15,002 nt of DNA from Actinomycetes bacterium (GCA_023402505.1 JAEYGD010000194.1:1-15002), one strand, 5' to 3'; counted from the stretch's first letter, positions 1 through 7,105 are shown. The notes: a model not told the origin generated them from the sequence alone. A program made the numbers and translations.

Positions 1-1246
1 GCCGGAGATCGGTCTCCGCCCGTACGTCGCCGCCGAGGCCGGTACGGCTGGTCAGCTCGCCGACCCCGGTGAGCCGACCGCCGGCGACCGTCCACGTCCC
101 GTCCGGCCGCCACCGGGCCAGCCCGGCCGAGTCGAAACGTTCGTCGATGCGACCGGTGGTGACCGGTGCCGGGCGCGGGCCGTCGGAGGGACCGGCACCG
201 GCGTTCACCACGGGCCACCCGTCCACCCAGTCCAGCCGGTCGAGCAGCATCGGCCGCTCGTTGATGCCGAACGGCTCGTCCAGGTACGGGTCGGCCCGGT
301 CGATGCCGTGGTAGACGATCCAGTCCTGCCCGGACAGGTCGGTGAGGAAGCCGTTGTGGCCGGTACCGATCCAGCGGTTGCCGTTCTGGGTGAGCACCGG
401 GGTGCCGCCGGCACGGGAGGCGAGCAGCGGGAGACCGTCGCGGTCGACGAACGGCCCGCGCGGGTCGCGGGCGCGGCCCACCTGGACGGAGTAGCCGGTG
501 GCCGGCCCGGCGCAGCAGTTCGTGGTGGACGCGAAGAGGTAGTACCAGCCGTCGTGCCGCACGACGTGGCTGCCCTCGAACTTGTTGTCGACGGCGACCA
601 GGGTGGGTTCACCGGTCGCGCGCAGTCCGTCCGGGGACAGCGCGGTGACCGAGATCCCGCCGTAGTAGCTGCCGTGGTAGAGGTAGTGGGTGCCGTCGAC
701 GTCGGTGAACCCGCTCGGGTCGATGGTCCACAGCCAACCGCCGCCCCCGCCCGGGCGGGGTGCCACGACCGGCTCGTCGGCGAATGTCCACGGGCCGGTG
801 GGGGAGGGCGCGGTCGCCGCGCCGATCGCGAAGTCCCCACCCTCGGGGGAGACGGTGGTGTCGGTGACCGTCACGTACATGACCCACCGGTCGCCGATCC
901 GGCGGACGTCCGGGGCCCAGAAACCGGCCCCGTCGGCGGCGTACGGCGGGCGCTGGCCGGCGCCGAAGGCGTCGCCCACGTAGGTCCAGTCGACCAGGTC
1001 GGCCGAGCGCGCCATGGGCACCGGATGGAACCGTTTCTCGCTCTCGCGCAGCGGGTCGGTGGTGCCGTACGCGTACCAGAAGCCGTCCTCGCCGCGTACG
1101 ACGACGGGGTCGGCGAAGGTGTCGGCGAAGCCGGCGGAGAGTGGGTTGGTGTAGCGCGGCCCGGCGGCGCCGGCCGGCGCCGCCGCCGCCGTTGCCAGCA
1201 GACCGAGGAGGGCGGCGAGCACGGCGCCCCGGCGAAGGTGTCCCAT
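1..1246 (-). CDS. Secreted GH43 arabinanase-like glycoside hydrolase, 3' end beyond window
   Basis: The minus strand is open from an ATG at 1246 to the window edge (415 codons, no stop), so the C terminus is missing. Residues 1-28 form a signal peptide (MGHLRR, a hydrophobic stretch, then an Ala-rich AxA-type site). Residues 32-345 read as a five-bladed GH43 propeller. All three acidic residues are visible: the base D46 in ADP, the pKa modulator D176 in TIDPSGF, and the general acid E224 in FEGSHVV. The segment NCCAGPATGYSVQVGRA (243-259) and GTGHNGF with H297 resemble endo-1,5-alpha-L-arabinanases, so extracellular arabinan or arabinoxylan side-chain cleavage is the likely role. The exact substrate is inference. 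From about residue 366 a second domain begins (RIDERFDSAGLARW), probably a beta-sandwich, and is truncated. A weak AAGG/CAGG lies before the start. The LacI-like double operator at 1296-1321 suggests sugar-responsive repression. Confidence 0.85.
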   Translation of the reverse strand, partial: MGHLRRGAVLAALLGLLATAAAAPAGAAGPRYTNPLSAGFADTFADPVVVRGEDGFWYAYGTTDPLRESEKRFHPVPMARSADLVDWTYVGDAFGAGQRPPYAADGAGFWAPDVRRIGDRWVMYVTVTDTTVSPEGGDFAIGAATAPSPTGPWTFADEPVVAPRPGGGGGWLWTIDPSGFTDVDGTHYLYHGSYYGGISVTALSPDGLRATGEPTLVAVDNKFEGSHVVRHDGWYYLFASTTNCCAGPATGYSVQVGRARDPRGPFVDRDGLPLLASRAGGTPVLTQNGNRWIGTGHNGFLTDLSGQDWIVYHGIDRADPYLDEPFGINERPMLLDRLDWVDGWPVVNAGAGPSDGPRPAPVTTGRIDERFDSAGLARWRPDGTWTVAGGRLTGVGELTSRTGLGGDVRAETDLR

Positions 1247-1295
1247 CAGACCTGCCTTCAGGTGAGGAAGTCGACGACAGTCGCTCCGTCCGTTC

Positions 1296-1321
1296 TTACA
1301 ACGTTGGATACAACGTTGTAA
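1296..1321. promoter_or_regulatory. LacI-family-like double operator upstream of GH43 gene
   Basis: The arms TTACAACGTTG (1296-1306) and CAACGTTGTAA (1311-1321) are exact reverse complements separated by GATA. The right half also contains a self-complementary 12-mer, TACAACGTTGTA (1310-1321), and the left half a near copy, so the site could be two adjacent LacI-type operators with the usual central CG. It lies 50 bp upstream of the GH43 ATG, where a repressor would block transcription. A possible minus-strand -35 (TTTACA, 1317-1322) overlaps it, but no good -10 is evident. No LacI gene is in the window, so the regulator is unknown; it may lie beyond the left edge. Confidence 0.6.
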
Positions 1322-1461
1322 AGAGTGAAGTGTCGCGTCCACCGTCAACCTGGGAAGCCTGTCCCGGCCGCTGCCGGTTGCGGGGCTCCCGGGCGCGCCG
1401 CAATCCTTCCGGGCGAGATAGGAGGATTGTTCGGACTTTCGCCGTACCGCGTGATTACGGT

Positions 1462-1476
1462 GTCACTCAGGGTGAC
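1462..1476. promoter_or_regulatory. Imperfect 15-bp palindrome upstream of the M15-like/asnB operon
   Basis: GTCACTCAGGGTGAC has 7-bp arms around a central A with one mismatched pair. It ends 37 bp before the chosen ATG at 1514, a plausible place for a dimeric repressor. I could not define convincing -35 and -10 elements here, so this is only a candidate operator. The rest of 1247-1513 holds no gene I can support. Confidence 0.3.
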
Positions 1477-1513
1477 GTACGCCGTGATGTCGCGACGGAG
1501 AGAGGACCCGACA

Positions 1514-2476
1514 ATGCGTGTGCCCAGCCGAAGCCCGGGACAGCAACCCGGTCCGTTCTCGCCCGCCGCGCCGCCCCGGCGCCGCCCGTCCGCCCGGTCC
1601 AGGCGGGCTCCGGCCGACACCCCGGACCTCGACGCGTACCGCGCCGCCGTCGCCGACCTGCTGGTCGAGGTCGGCGCCCTCGCCGGAGCGCCCGGCGCCG
1701 CCGCCCGGCAGGTGCTCATCGACCAGCGGTTACGCGAACCGGCCATCGCCGCCGTCCTGAACGCCACGCCGCAGGGGCTGGTCGGCGCCCGGGAGACGCT
1801 GCTGCTGGAGATGGCGCGCTACCAGCCCAACGAGCGCAGCTCCGCCGCCGACCTGACCGCGCTGGTCCGGATCTACCTGCTGTCCCGCATCGACGTGATG
1901 TGGTGGCGCGACGCACCCACCTACCTCACCGACGAACAGGTGAACGGCAGCCCCGACCTGGTCGACCTGGAGTGGCTGCGCCGCCGCGACCTGCTGCGCT
2001 TCCGCTACCAGACGCAGCCGGCCACCCTGGTCGGCCGCGGGGTGCGGGCACTGCGACGCCGGCTGCGGCCCGCCGCCACGCCACGCACCGCGGGCCTGCT
2101 GTTCCGCCGGGCCCGCCGCGAGATGGTGGCGCTGCTCAACGACATCGGCCGCGAGTTCGCCGCCCGCACCCCGGTCGGCACCCCGCCGCTGTGGGTGACC
2201 AGCCTGGTCCGCAGCGCCGAGCACCAGCACCGGTTGCGGCGGCTGGGCTACGCGGCGATGGTGCCCAGCGGCCACTGCCTGGGCTGGGCCGTCGACGTGG
2301 AACTGGAGTGGTTCGGCCGGTTCGGCGTCCGGGACACGCTGGCCGACCTGCTGCTCGCCCGGCAACGGGCGGGCGAGGTCAACGTCGTCGACGAGGGCCA
2401 GGCCTGGCACCTGTGCCTCGCACCCGGGGCGCGCCGCCGGCTGCGGCGCGCGTACGAAGCCGAGATGGGGGTCTGA
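1514..2476 (+). CDS. Cytosolic M15-peptidase-like zinc-motif protein, coupled to asnB
   Basis: The gene encodes 320 residues from ATG 1514, chosen because GGAGAGAGGA (1497-1506) ends 7 bases upstream; ATG 1487 and GTG 1484 are in-frame alternatives. After a Pro/Arg-rich start with no signal peptide (1-35), residues 36-220 look helical. The C-terminal part (226-302) carries SGHCLGWAVD (252-261), which fits the SxHxxGxAxD zinc motif of D-Ala-D-Ala carboxypeptidases and related M15/hedgehog-type folds. It also carries AWH (297-299), matching the second His. Predicted zinc ligands are H254, D261 and H299. In typical M15 enzymes a Glu sits three residues before that His; here it is Q296, with E294 the nearest acid, so peptidase activity is uncertain. 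It may belong to an uncharacterised family such as DUF5715, which I cannot confirm. The stop is 4 bases before asnB, so the two are probably co-translated. Substrate unknown. Confidence 0.75.
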   Translation: MRVPSRSPGQQPGPFSPAAPPRRRPSARSRRAPADTPDLDAYRAAVADLLVEVGALAGAPGAAARQVLIDQRLREPAIAAVLNATPQGLVGARETLLLEMARYQPNERSSAADLTALVRIYLLSRIDVMWWRDAPTYLTDEQVNGSPDLVDLEWLRRRDLLRFRYQTQPATLVGRGVRALRRRLRPAATPRTAGLLFRRARREMVALLNDIGREFAARTPVGTPPLWVTSLVRSAEHQHRLRRLGYAAMVPSGHCLGWAVDVELEWFGRFGVRDTLADLLLARQRAGEVNVVDEGQAWHLCLAPGARRRLRRAYEAEMGV

Positions 2477-2480
2477 ACCG

Positions 2481-4091
2481 ATGTGCGGCATCGCGGTGAG
2501 TCTCGGCCCGGAGGCCGATCCGGCCATCTTCCGGCGGATGCTGGCCACCCTGGACAGCCGGGGCGAGGTCACCGAGACCCGGTACGAGAACGGCCTGCTC
2601 ACCGGCGTGCGCCGACTGCGTGTGGTGGACCGCGAGCGGGCGGTGCAACCCTGGGTCTCCGACGACGAGCGGTGGGTGCTCTGCTACAACGGCGAGGTCT
2701 TCAACCACCACGAGCTGCGGGCGGAGCTGACCGCGCTCGGGCACCGCTTCCGCAGCGCGAGCGACACCGAGGTGGTGCTCGCGGCCTACCTGCGCTGGGG
2801 CGAGGCGATGGTCACCCGGCTGCGCGGCGAGTACGCCTTCGCCATCGTGGAACGGGCCACCGGCCGCGCCTACCTGGTCCGCGACCCGCTCGGCGTCAAG
2901 CCGCTGTACTGGACCCGGACCCCGGGCTGCCTGCACGTGGCGAGCGAGGTCAAGGCCCTGGTCGGCTTCGGCACGCCGATCGCCGAGGTGCCGCCGGGGC
3001 ACCACGGCTGGGCGGACGCCGACCGGCCGGCCCGGCTGCGCCCGTACGTCGACCTGCTCTCCCTGGGCGCGGGACTGCCCACGGTGGCCGACCCGGACGA
3101 GGCCGCCCTGCTCGTCCGTGCCGCGCTCACCGACAGCATCCGCGCCCGGGTGGACACCGACCTCACCGTCGGCGTGGTGCTCTCCGGGGGCCTGGACAGC
3201 TCGCTGGCCCTGCTGCACGTACGCGAGATGCACCCGGACTGCGTCGCCGTCACCGTCGGCGTGTCGGAGAGCCCGGACGTCGCGTACGCGCGGCGGCTGG
3301 CCCGCGACCTCGGCGTCCCGCACGAGGTGGTGGAGCTGCGCCCGCGCGACATCCGGCTGGCGGACATCCGGGAGGCCATCCGGGTGTCGGAGCTGACCGA
3401 GTACGGCGACATCATCAACGCGGTGGTCTCGGTGCCGCTGTTCCGGCGGCTGCGGGAGCTGGGCGTGAAGGTGGTGCTCACCGGTGACGGCTCCGACGAA
3501 CTGTTCGGCGGCTACCCCATGTACCACCAGGTCGGCCCGGAGGCGGCCCGCCGGCTCTTCCTTCACAAGATCCGCAACCTGTGCCGTACGGAGTTGCAGC
3601 GGGTCGACCGGGCCAGCATGGCGTACGGGGTGGAGGCCCGCGTGCCGTTCCTCGACCTGAGCGTGGTCGAGCTGGCGATGCGGCTGCCGGTGGAGTTGAA
3701 GATGCGCGACGGCCAGGAGAAGTGGATCGTCCGGCGGGCGTTCGCCGACCTGCTGCCCGACTACGTCCGGCGGCGGCCGAAGAACCCGATGTCGTACTCC
3801 TCCGGCCTGCACGAGCGGGCCCGGCTCTACAAGCCGCTGTTCGCCCGGCTGCACCGCTCGTTCCACTACGACCTGCTCGAACCGGTGCGCCGCGACTTCG
3901 ACACTGTCCTCACCCGGTGCGGCAACGACCTGGACCGGGCCATCGCCGCCGGGCGGGCCCGCCCCGACTACACGGTGCTGGAGCACGCCCGCGACCTGGT
4001 GGGCGCGGCCAAGTGGAACGCGGTGCCGGTCGTGCGCCGGCTGGTCGGGCCGCGCCGTACCCGGGGGGACGGCGCGCCGCTGCCGGGGTGA
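2481..4091 (+). CDS. asnB: Glutamine-hydrolysing asparagine synthetase family protein
   Basis: The 536-residue protein is close to the roughly 550 residues of E. coli AsnB. The class II glutaminase domain (2-190) starts with the nucleophile C2 (MCGIAVSLG) and shows R45 in RRLRVVD, YNGEVFN (69-75), SDTE (94-97) and RDPLGVKPLYW (134-144). The synthetase domain (from about 205) has the PP-loop SGGLDSS (235-241), GDGSDELFGGY (335-345) and GVEARVPFLD (383-392). It should convert aspartate, ATP and glutamine to asparagine, glutamate and AMP, or amidate another carboxylate by the same chemistry. Asp336 stands where E. coli AsnB has an important Glu; this is a conservative change seen in other family members. 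GGGGG at 2467-2471 is the likely ribosome binding site, inside the preceding gene. The pairing with an M15-like protein leaves open a role in amidating peptidoglycan precursors, as in corynebacterial LtsA; this is inference. Confidence 0.9.
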   Translation: MCGIAVSLGPEADPAIFRRMLATLDSRGEVTETRYENGLLTGVRRLRVVDRERAVQPWVSDDERWVLCYNGEVFNHHELRAELTALGHRFRSASDTEVVLAAYLRWGEAMVTRLRGEYAFAIVERATGRAYLVRDPLGVKPLYWTRTPGCLHVASEVKALVGFGTPIAEVPPGHHGWADADRPARLRPYVDLLSLGAGLPTVADPDEAALLVRAALTDSIRARVDTDLTVGVVLSGGLDSSLALLHVREMHPDCVAVTVGVSESPDVAYARRLARDLGVPHEVVELRPRDIRLADIREAIRVSELTEYGDIINAVVSVPLFRRLRELGVKVVLTGDGSDELFGGYPMYHQVGPEAARRLFLHKIRNLCRTELQRVDRASMAYGVEARVPFLDLSVVELAMRLPVELKMRDGQEKWIVRRAFADLLPDYVRRRPKNPMSYSSGLHERARLYKPLFARLHRSFHYDLLEPVRRDFDTVLTRCGNDLDRAIAAGRARPDYTVLEHARDLVGAAKWNAVPVVRRLVGPRRTRGDGAPLPG

Positions 4092-4102
4092 CACGGTCCG
4101 GG

Positions 4103-4123
4103 TTGACTCTGACATCGTGTCAG
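4103..4123 (+). promoter_or_regulatory. MerR-type promoter/operator
   Basis: TTGACT (4103-4108) is a good -35 and is followed directly by the palindrome CTGACATCGTGTCAG (4109-4123), with 6-bp perfect arms and a 3-base centre. An operator placed within the -35/-10 spacer is the standard arrangement for MerR-family autoregulation. The -10 is not clear: a 19-base spacer would put it at GACCGT (4128-4133). It precedes the MerR gene by 19 bases, and GGAGGA (4134-4139) is that gene's ribosome binding site. Confidence 0.65.
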
Positions 4124-4142
4124 GGCCGACCGTGGAGGAACC

Positions 4143-4967
4143 ATGTTCACCATCGGAGACTTCGCCAGGCTCGGCCGGGTGTCGGTACGGATGCTGCGCC
4201 ACTACGACAGCATCGGCCTGCTCCGGCCGGCCGCCGTCGATCCGTACAGCGGGTACCGGTACTACACCGCCGAGCAGCTCCGCCGGCTCAACCGCGTGGT
4301 CGCCCTCAAGGACCTCGGCCTCACGCTGGTCCAGGTGCAGGCGATCCTCGACGACGCGCTGGACGTCGCCGAGCTGCGGGGCATGCTGCGGCTGCGCCGC
4401 GCCCAGCTGGCGGCGCAGCTCGCGGCGGACACCGTGCGGCTGGCCGGGATCGAGGCGAGGCTCCGGGCGATCGAGACGGAGGGTCGGATGACCACCCAGG
4501 ATGTCGTACTGAAGGAACTACCGCCGGTCCGTGTGGCGGAGTTGACGGCGGTCGCCGCCAACTACGAGAGCGCCGACATCGGCCCGGTGATCCAGCCGCT
4601 CTACCCGGAGCTGTTCCGGCGGCTGGAGGCGGCGGGCGTGACGCCGACAGGACCGGGCCTGGCGTACTACGAACCGGCCGCCGACGGCGAGCGGGTCGTC
4701 GTCCATGCCGCGGTCGGCGTGGGGGCCGACCCGGAGCGGCTGCGGGACGTCGCCGTGGTCGACCTGCCGGCGGTGCCGACCGCCGCCACCGTCATCCACC
4801 ACGGGTCGATGGACGAGGTGGAGGCCACGATGCAGATGCTCGCCCGGTGGATCGAGGAGAACGGCTGGCGGTCCGACGGCTACGCCCGCGAGCTGTACGT
4901 CGAGTACTGCGCCGACGAGCCGGCCGGCGGCGTCACGGAGCTGCAGTTGCCGGTGCGCCGCGACTGA
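4143..4967 (+). CDS. MerR-family activator with GyrI-like ligand-binding domain
   Basis: The 274-residue protein starts with a classical MerR winged helix: MFTIGDFARLGRVSVRMLRH (1-20), then YDSIGLLRP and the wing region SGYRYY. A linker helix rich in Leu, Ala and Arg (about 75-117) would form the dimer coiled coil. Residues 125-272 look like a GyrI/BmrR-type effector domain, as in multidrug-responsive regulators (BmrR, TipAL): LPPVRVAELTAVAANYESAD begins it and an acidic GyrI-like end, including YVEYC, closes it. No metal-binding Cys set is present, so an organic ligand is expected. The start ATG has GGAGG four bases away. The operator at 4109-4123 suggests autoregulation. Other targets are unknown: no transporter gene is adjacent, and the upstream asnB is only 51 bp away on the same strand, so some read-through is possible. 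Confidence 0.9.
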   Translation: MFTIGDFARLGRVSVRMLRHYDSIGLLRPAAVDPYSGYRYYTAEQLRRLNRVVALKDLGLTLVQVQAILDDALDVAELRGMLRLRRAQLAAQLAADTVRLAGIEARLRAIETEGRMTTQDVVLKELPPVRVAELTAVAANYESADIGPVIQPLYPELFRRLEAAGVTPTGPGLAYYEPAADGERVVVHAAVGVGADPERLRDVAVVDLPAVPTAATVIHHGSMDEVEATMQMLARWIEENGWRSDGYARELYVEYCADEPAGGVTELQLPVRRD

Positions 4968-4972
4968 CCGGC

Positions 4973-5010
4973 CGTGCCGGTCCCGGCCCGCGCTGGCCGG
5001 GACCGGCACG
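4973..5010. terminator. Bidirectional terminator hairpin, 16-bp perfect stem
   Basis: The left arm (4973-4988, beginning CGTGCCGG) pairs perfectly with the right arm (4995-5010) around a 6-base loop. It lies between two convergent genes that end at 4967 and 5029, so it can serve both. There is no T-run, which is usual for hairpin terminators in high-GC actinomycetes. Confidence 0.75.
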
Positions 5011-5028
5011 AACGACGGGGCTCGCGGC

Positions 5029-5364
5029 TCAGCCGGGGCCGTCGCCGGCGGCACGGATGCGGGCGACGAGCTGCTCCAGCGCCGCCACCTCGGCGCGCAG
5101 CGCCGCCCGGCCCGGCCGGGTCAGCCGCAACCAGGTGCACGGCCGGCGCCCCTCGTAACCCTTGATGACCTGCAGCAGCCCCGCCCGCTCCAGGATCTGC
5201 AGGTGCCGGTTGAGATTGCCGTCGGTCAGGCCCAGCTCGTCGCGCAGCGTCGCGAACCGGCACTCGTGCACCTCGCTCAGCACGGTGAGGATGCCGAGCC
5301 GGACCCGTTGGTGGACCACGTCGTCCAGCGCCGTGGCCGGGTGCGGTGGCCGGGCGTCAGCCAC
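5029..5364 (-). CDS. Small winged-helix transcriptional regulator
   Basis: The 111-residue protein starts with GTG at 5364. It matches the compact winged-helix class often labelled HTH_34 or ArsR/MarR-like: VRLGILTVLSEVHECRFATL (22-41), the recognition helix LTDGNLNRHLQILERAGLL and the wing KGYEGRRPCTWLRLTRPGR. No Cys-based metal site is evident. The start codon lies inside the end of the upstream membrane-protein gene (GTGGCTGA overlap, 5357-5364), so translation is probably coupled. In this class such regulators commonly repress their own operon, and the 17-bp palindrome at 6102-6118 is the obvious candidate site. The ligand or signal is unknown. Confidence 0.88.
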   Translation of the reverse strand: MADARPPHPATALDDVVHQRVRLGILTVLSEVHECRFATLRDELGLTDGNLNRHLQILERAGLLQVIKGYEGRRPCTWLRLTRPGRAALRAEVAALEQLVARIRAAGDGPG

Positions 5365-6076
5365 GGGCGGCGCGTCGGGCGGCGACGGCGGCGGTGACCA
5401 GCAGGGGAAGGGCCATCAGGACAAGATAGGTGCCGGGCCGCCAACTCAGCTGGCCGCCCAGGTCGTTGCCGAGCAACCAGCCGGGCAGGGTGCCCATCGG
5501 CCAGCTGGTGCAGAGCCAGCCGACCAGCACCAGGATCCATGCCCCGCACGCCAGCAGGGCCCGGCTGCGCTCGACCCACCCGAGTGCGACGACCGTGGCG
5601 GCGACCGGCAGCAGTGGCGTCAGCAGGCCCTCCCAGTGCGGACCGGCACCGGTGGTCATCCCGTCGGGCACCGGGCCGGTCGGGACCGCGGCGAGCACCG
5701 CGAGCAGGGCCAGCACGCCGAGCCCGGCGGCGGCGACCGCGCGCCACGGCACCCGCACCCCGAGCCGGTCGGCCCGCCGCCGGTACCAGAGCGCGATCAC
5801 GGTGAACAGCAGCGGGACGCCGAGGAACCAGAACAGGTAGGACGCCACCGGCGAACGCTGCTGGTCGGGCAGCCCGGCCCAGAAGGGGTGCTCGGCCTCG
5901 ATCGAGTGCCGGCTCGCGAACGGTGTCTCGTACAGGACGGTGCTGGCCAGCAGCAGCACGGCGACCCCGGCGGCCGGGAGCCAGACGCCGCCGTGGGCCC
6001 GCCGGGCGGTGCGCTGGCGCAGCGCGTCCAGCTCCGTGAGTGTGCGTTCGGCCTCGGTGGCGGCGTCCCGGTCCAT
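5357..6076 (-). CDS. Six-helix integral membrane protein, operon partner of winged-helix regulator
   Basis: The gene encodes 239 residues from ATG 6076. GGAG at 6081-6084 lies four bases upstream, and the predicted transcription start near 6110 excludes the in-frame ATG at 6115. After a charged cytoplasmic stretch (1-28), hydrophobic segments are visible at about 31-49, 78-98, 112-132, 150-168, 171-190 and 215-233. A hydrophilic loop (50-77, ETPFASRHSIEAEHPF) lies between helices 1 and 2. I recognise no catalytic or transport motif and cannot name a function. The gene overlaps the regulator by 8 bp, so the two form one unit. Such pairs usually have the regulator controlling production of the membrane protein. 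It is transcribed away from the PfkB kinase gene. Confidence 0.85.
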   Translation of the reverse strand: MDRDAATEAERTLTELDALRQRTARRAHGGVWLPAAGVAVLLLASTVLYETPFASRHSIEAEHPFWAGLPDQQRSPVASYLFWFLGVPLLFTVIALWYRRRADRLGVRVPWRAVAAAGLGVLALLAVLAAVPTGPVPDGMTTGAGPHWEGLLTPLLPVAATVVALGWVERSRALLACGAWILVLVGWLCTSWPMGTLPGWLLGNDLGGQLSWRPGTYLVLMALPLLVTAAVAARRAARG

Positions 6077-6101
6077 GTCTCTCCGCTCTGTCCTGGCGAC
6101 A

Positions 6102-6118
6102 ACTTTGCAATGCAAAGT
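6102..6118. promoter_or_regulatory. 17-bp palindromic operator in divergent promoter region
   Basis: ACTTTGCAATGCAAAGT has 8-bp perfect arms around one central base, in an AT-richer patch of otherwise GC-rich DNA. It sits between the membrane protein/regulator operon (start 6076) and the PfkB gene (start 6185). It begins two or three bases inside the -10 of the predicted minus promoter and covers its start point. It also falls within the spacer of a possible plus promoter (GCGACA 6096-6101, TACGGT 6120-6125). Binding by the winged-helix regulator encoded in the minus operon is the simplest explanation; this is inference. Confidence 0.7.
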
Positions 6119-6145
6119 CTACGGTCCGTGCGGCGGCGTCCACAA
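6116..6145 (-). promoter_or_regulatory. Predicted promoter of membrane protein/regulator operon
   Basis: On the minus strand, TTGTGG (6140-6145) and TAGACT (6116-6121) form a plausible -35 and -10 with an 18-base spacer. The predicted start near 6110 falls inside the palindrome, so a bound regulator would block initiation. Only three -35 bases match TTGACA, so confidence is moderate. Confidence 0.45.
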
Positions 6146-6184
6146 GGGCGGAGTGGCAGCCGCCGACCGGGGTACCAGCAGGGC

Positions 6185-7105
6185 ATGCCGGACGTGATCG
6201 TGGTGGGCCAACTGGCCCGGGACCTCGTGCTGCTGGTCGACGACGTGCCGGACGCCGGAGGGACCGCGCCGGTGCGGCGCCGCCGGGAACTGCTCGGCGG
6301 CAAGGGCGCCAACCAGGCGGTCGCACTGGCCCAGCTCGGGACCCCGGCCGGACTGCTGGCGGTCGCCGGGGACGACGAGGTCGGGGACCGGCTGCTGGCG
6401 CAGGCCGGGGCGGACGGGGTCGACACCGCGACGGTCCGGCGCCGCCCGGGGGCGCGGACCGGGCTGATCGTGGACGTCGTCGACGGTCGGGGCACCTGGC
6501 GCTACCTGGAGGACCTGCCGCCCGACGTCCTGCTCACCGCCGACGACGTGGCGGCGGCCGGCGACGCGTTGCGCACCGCCCGGGCGGTCCTCGTCCAGCT
6601 CCAGCAACCGGCCGCCGCCACCCTCGCCGCCGCGCGGGCGGCCCGCGCGGGCGACGCGCTGCTCGTCCTCGACGGCGCCCCGGACGCGGACGCCACGGAC
6701 GAGCTGCTGGCGCTGGCCGACGTGCTGCGGGTCGACGCCCGGGAGGCCGAGCAGGTCGTCGGTGACCGGCCGGCGGACGCCGACGCCGGGTTGGCCGCCG
6801 GCCGGACGCTCGTGCGGCGCGGGCCGGCCCTGGCCGTGGTCGAGGTGGCGGGCCTCGGCAACGCCTTCGTGTGGTCCGACGGCGACCTCTTCCTGCCGTT
6901 GAGTGACACCCCGACGGTGGACAGCACCGGCGCCGGGGACGCGTTCGTCGCCGCCCTCACCCACGCCCTGCTACGGGGGGAGTCCCGCGAGTCGGCGGCC
7001 CGGTTGGCGGTGGCGGCGGCCGGCTCCACCGTCGGGCATCCGGGCGGCCGGCCGGACCTGCGACCGGAGGCTCTCCGCCGGCAGCTCGACCGGGTCACCC
7101 GCTGA
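6185..7105 (+). CDS. PfkB/ribokinase-family carbohydrate kinase
   Basis: The 306-residue protein has the size and both signatures of ribokinase-type PfkB kinases. The N-terminal sugar-binding motif GGKGANQAVALAQLG is at 38-52. The C-terminal ATP/anion-hole motif DSTGAGDAFVAAL is at 246-258, with the catalytic base D252. It should transfer phosphate from ATP to a sugar or nucleoside hydroxyl in the cytosol. Ribose is a reasonable guess, but the substrate cannot be read from the sequence, and no rbs transport genes are nearby. ATG 6185 was chosen because alignment with the family begins at DVIVVGQL. Its ribosome binding site is weak, and an in-frame ATG at 6110 would add 25 unlikely basic residues. 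It is divergent from the membrane-protein operon and may share its palindromic operator. The next gene follows after 41 bases on the same strand. Confidence 0.9.
   Translation: MPDVIVVGQLARDLVLLVDDVPDAGGTAPVRRRRELLGGKGANQAVALAQLGTPAGLLAVAGDDEVGDRLLAQAGADGVDTATVRRRPGARTGLIVDVVDGRGTWRYLEDLPPDVLLTADDVAAAGDALRTARAVLVQLQQPAAATLAAARAARAGDALLVLDGAPDADATDELLALADVLRVDAREAEQVVGDRPADADAGLAAGRTLVRRGPALAVVEVAGLGNAFVWSDGDLFLPLSDTPTVDSTGAGDAFVAALTHALLRGESRESAARLAVAAAGSTVGHPGGRPDLRPEALRRQLDRVTR

Noticed and set aside
1421..1429. GGAGG followed by TTG as a possible start of the M15-like gene
   Set aside because: The spacing is one base, too short, and the added residues are not supported; ATG 1514 has a well-placed ribosome binding site.
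2481..4091. Lasso-peptide cyclase or beta-lactam synthetase instead of asparagine synthetase
   Set aside because: The glutaminase domain is complete with Cys2, and no precursor peptide, leader peptidase or other biosynthetic partner for these pathways is nearby.
2379..4202. 607-codon open frame on the minus strand opposite asnB
   Set aside because: Its composition is His/Val/Gln/Arg-rich low complexity, typical of the antisense of GC-rich genes, and the plus strand encodes a full AsnB with every motif intact.
6110..6115. In-frame ATG codons inside the 17-bp palindrome as starts for PfkB (6110) or the membrane protein (6115)
   Set aside because: Neither has a ribosome binding site, and the predicted promoter elements overlap or lie too close; the added residues do not fit the families.
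5162..6184. Long open extension upstream of the PfkB gene in the same frame
   Set aside because: It runs antisense through the membrane protein and regulator genes; the kinase family starts at about the ATG at 6185.
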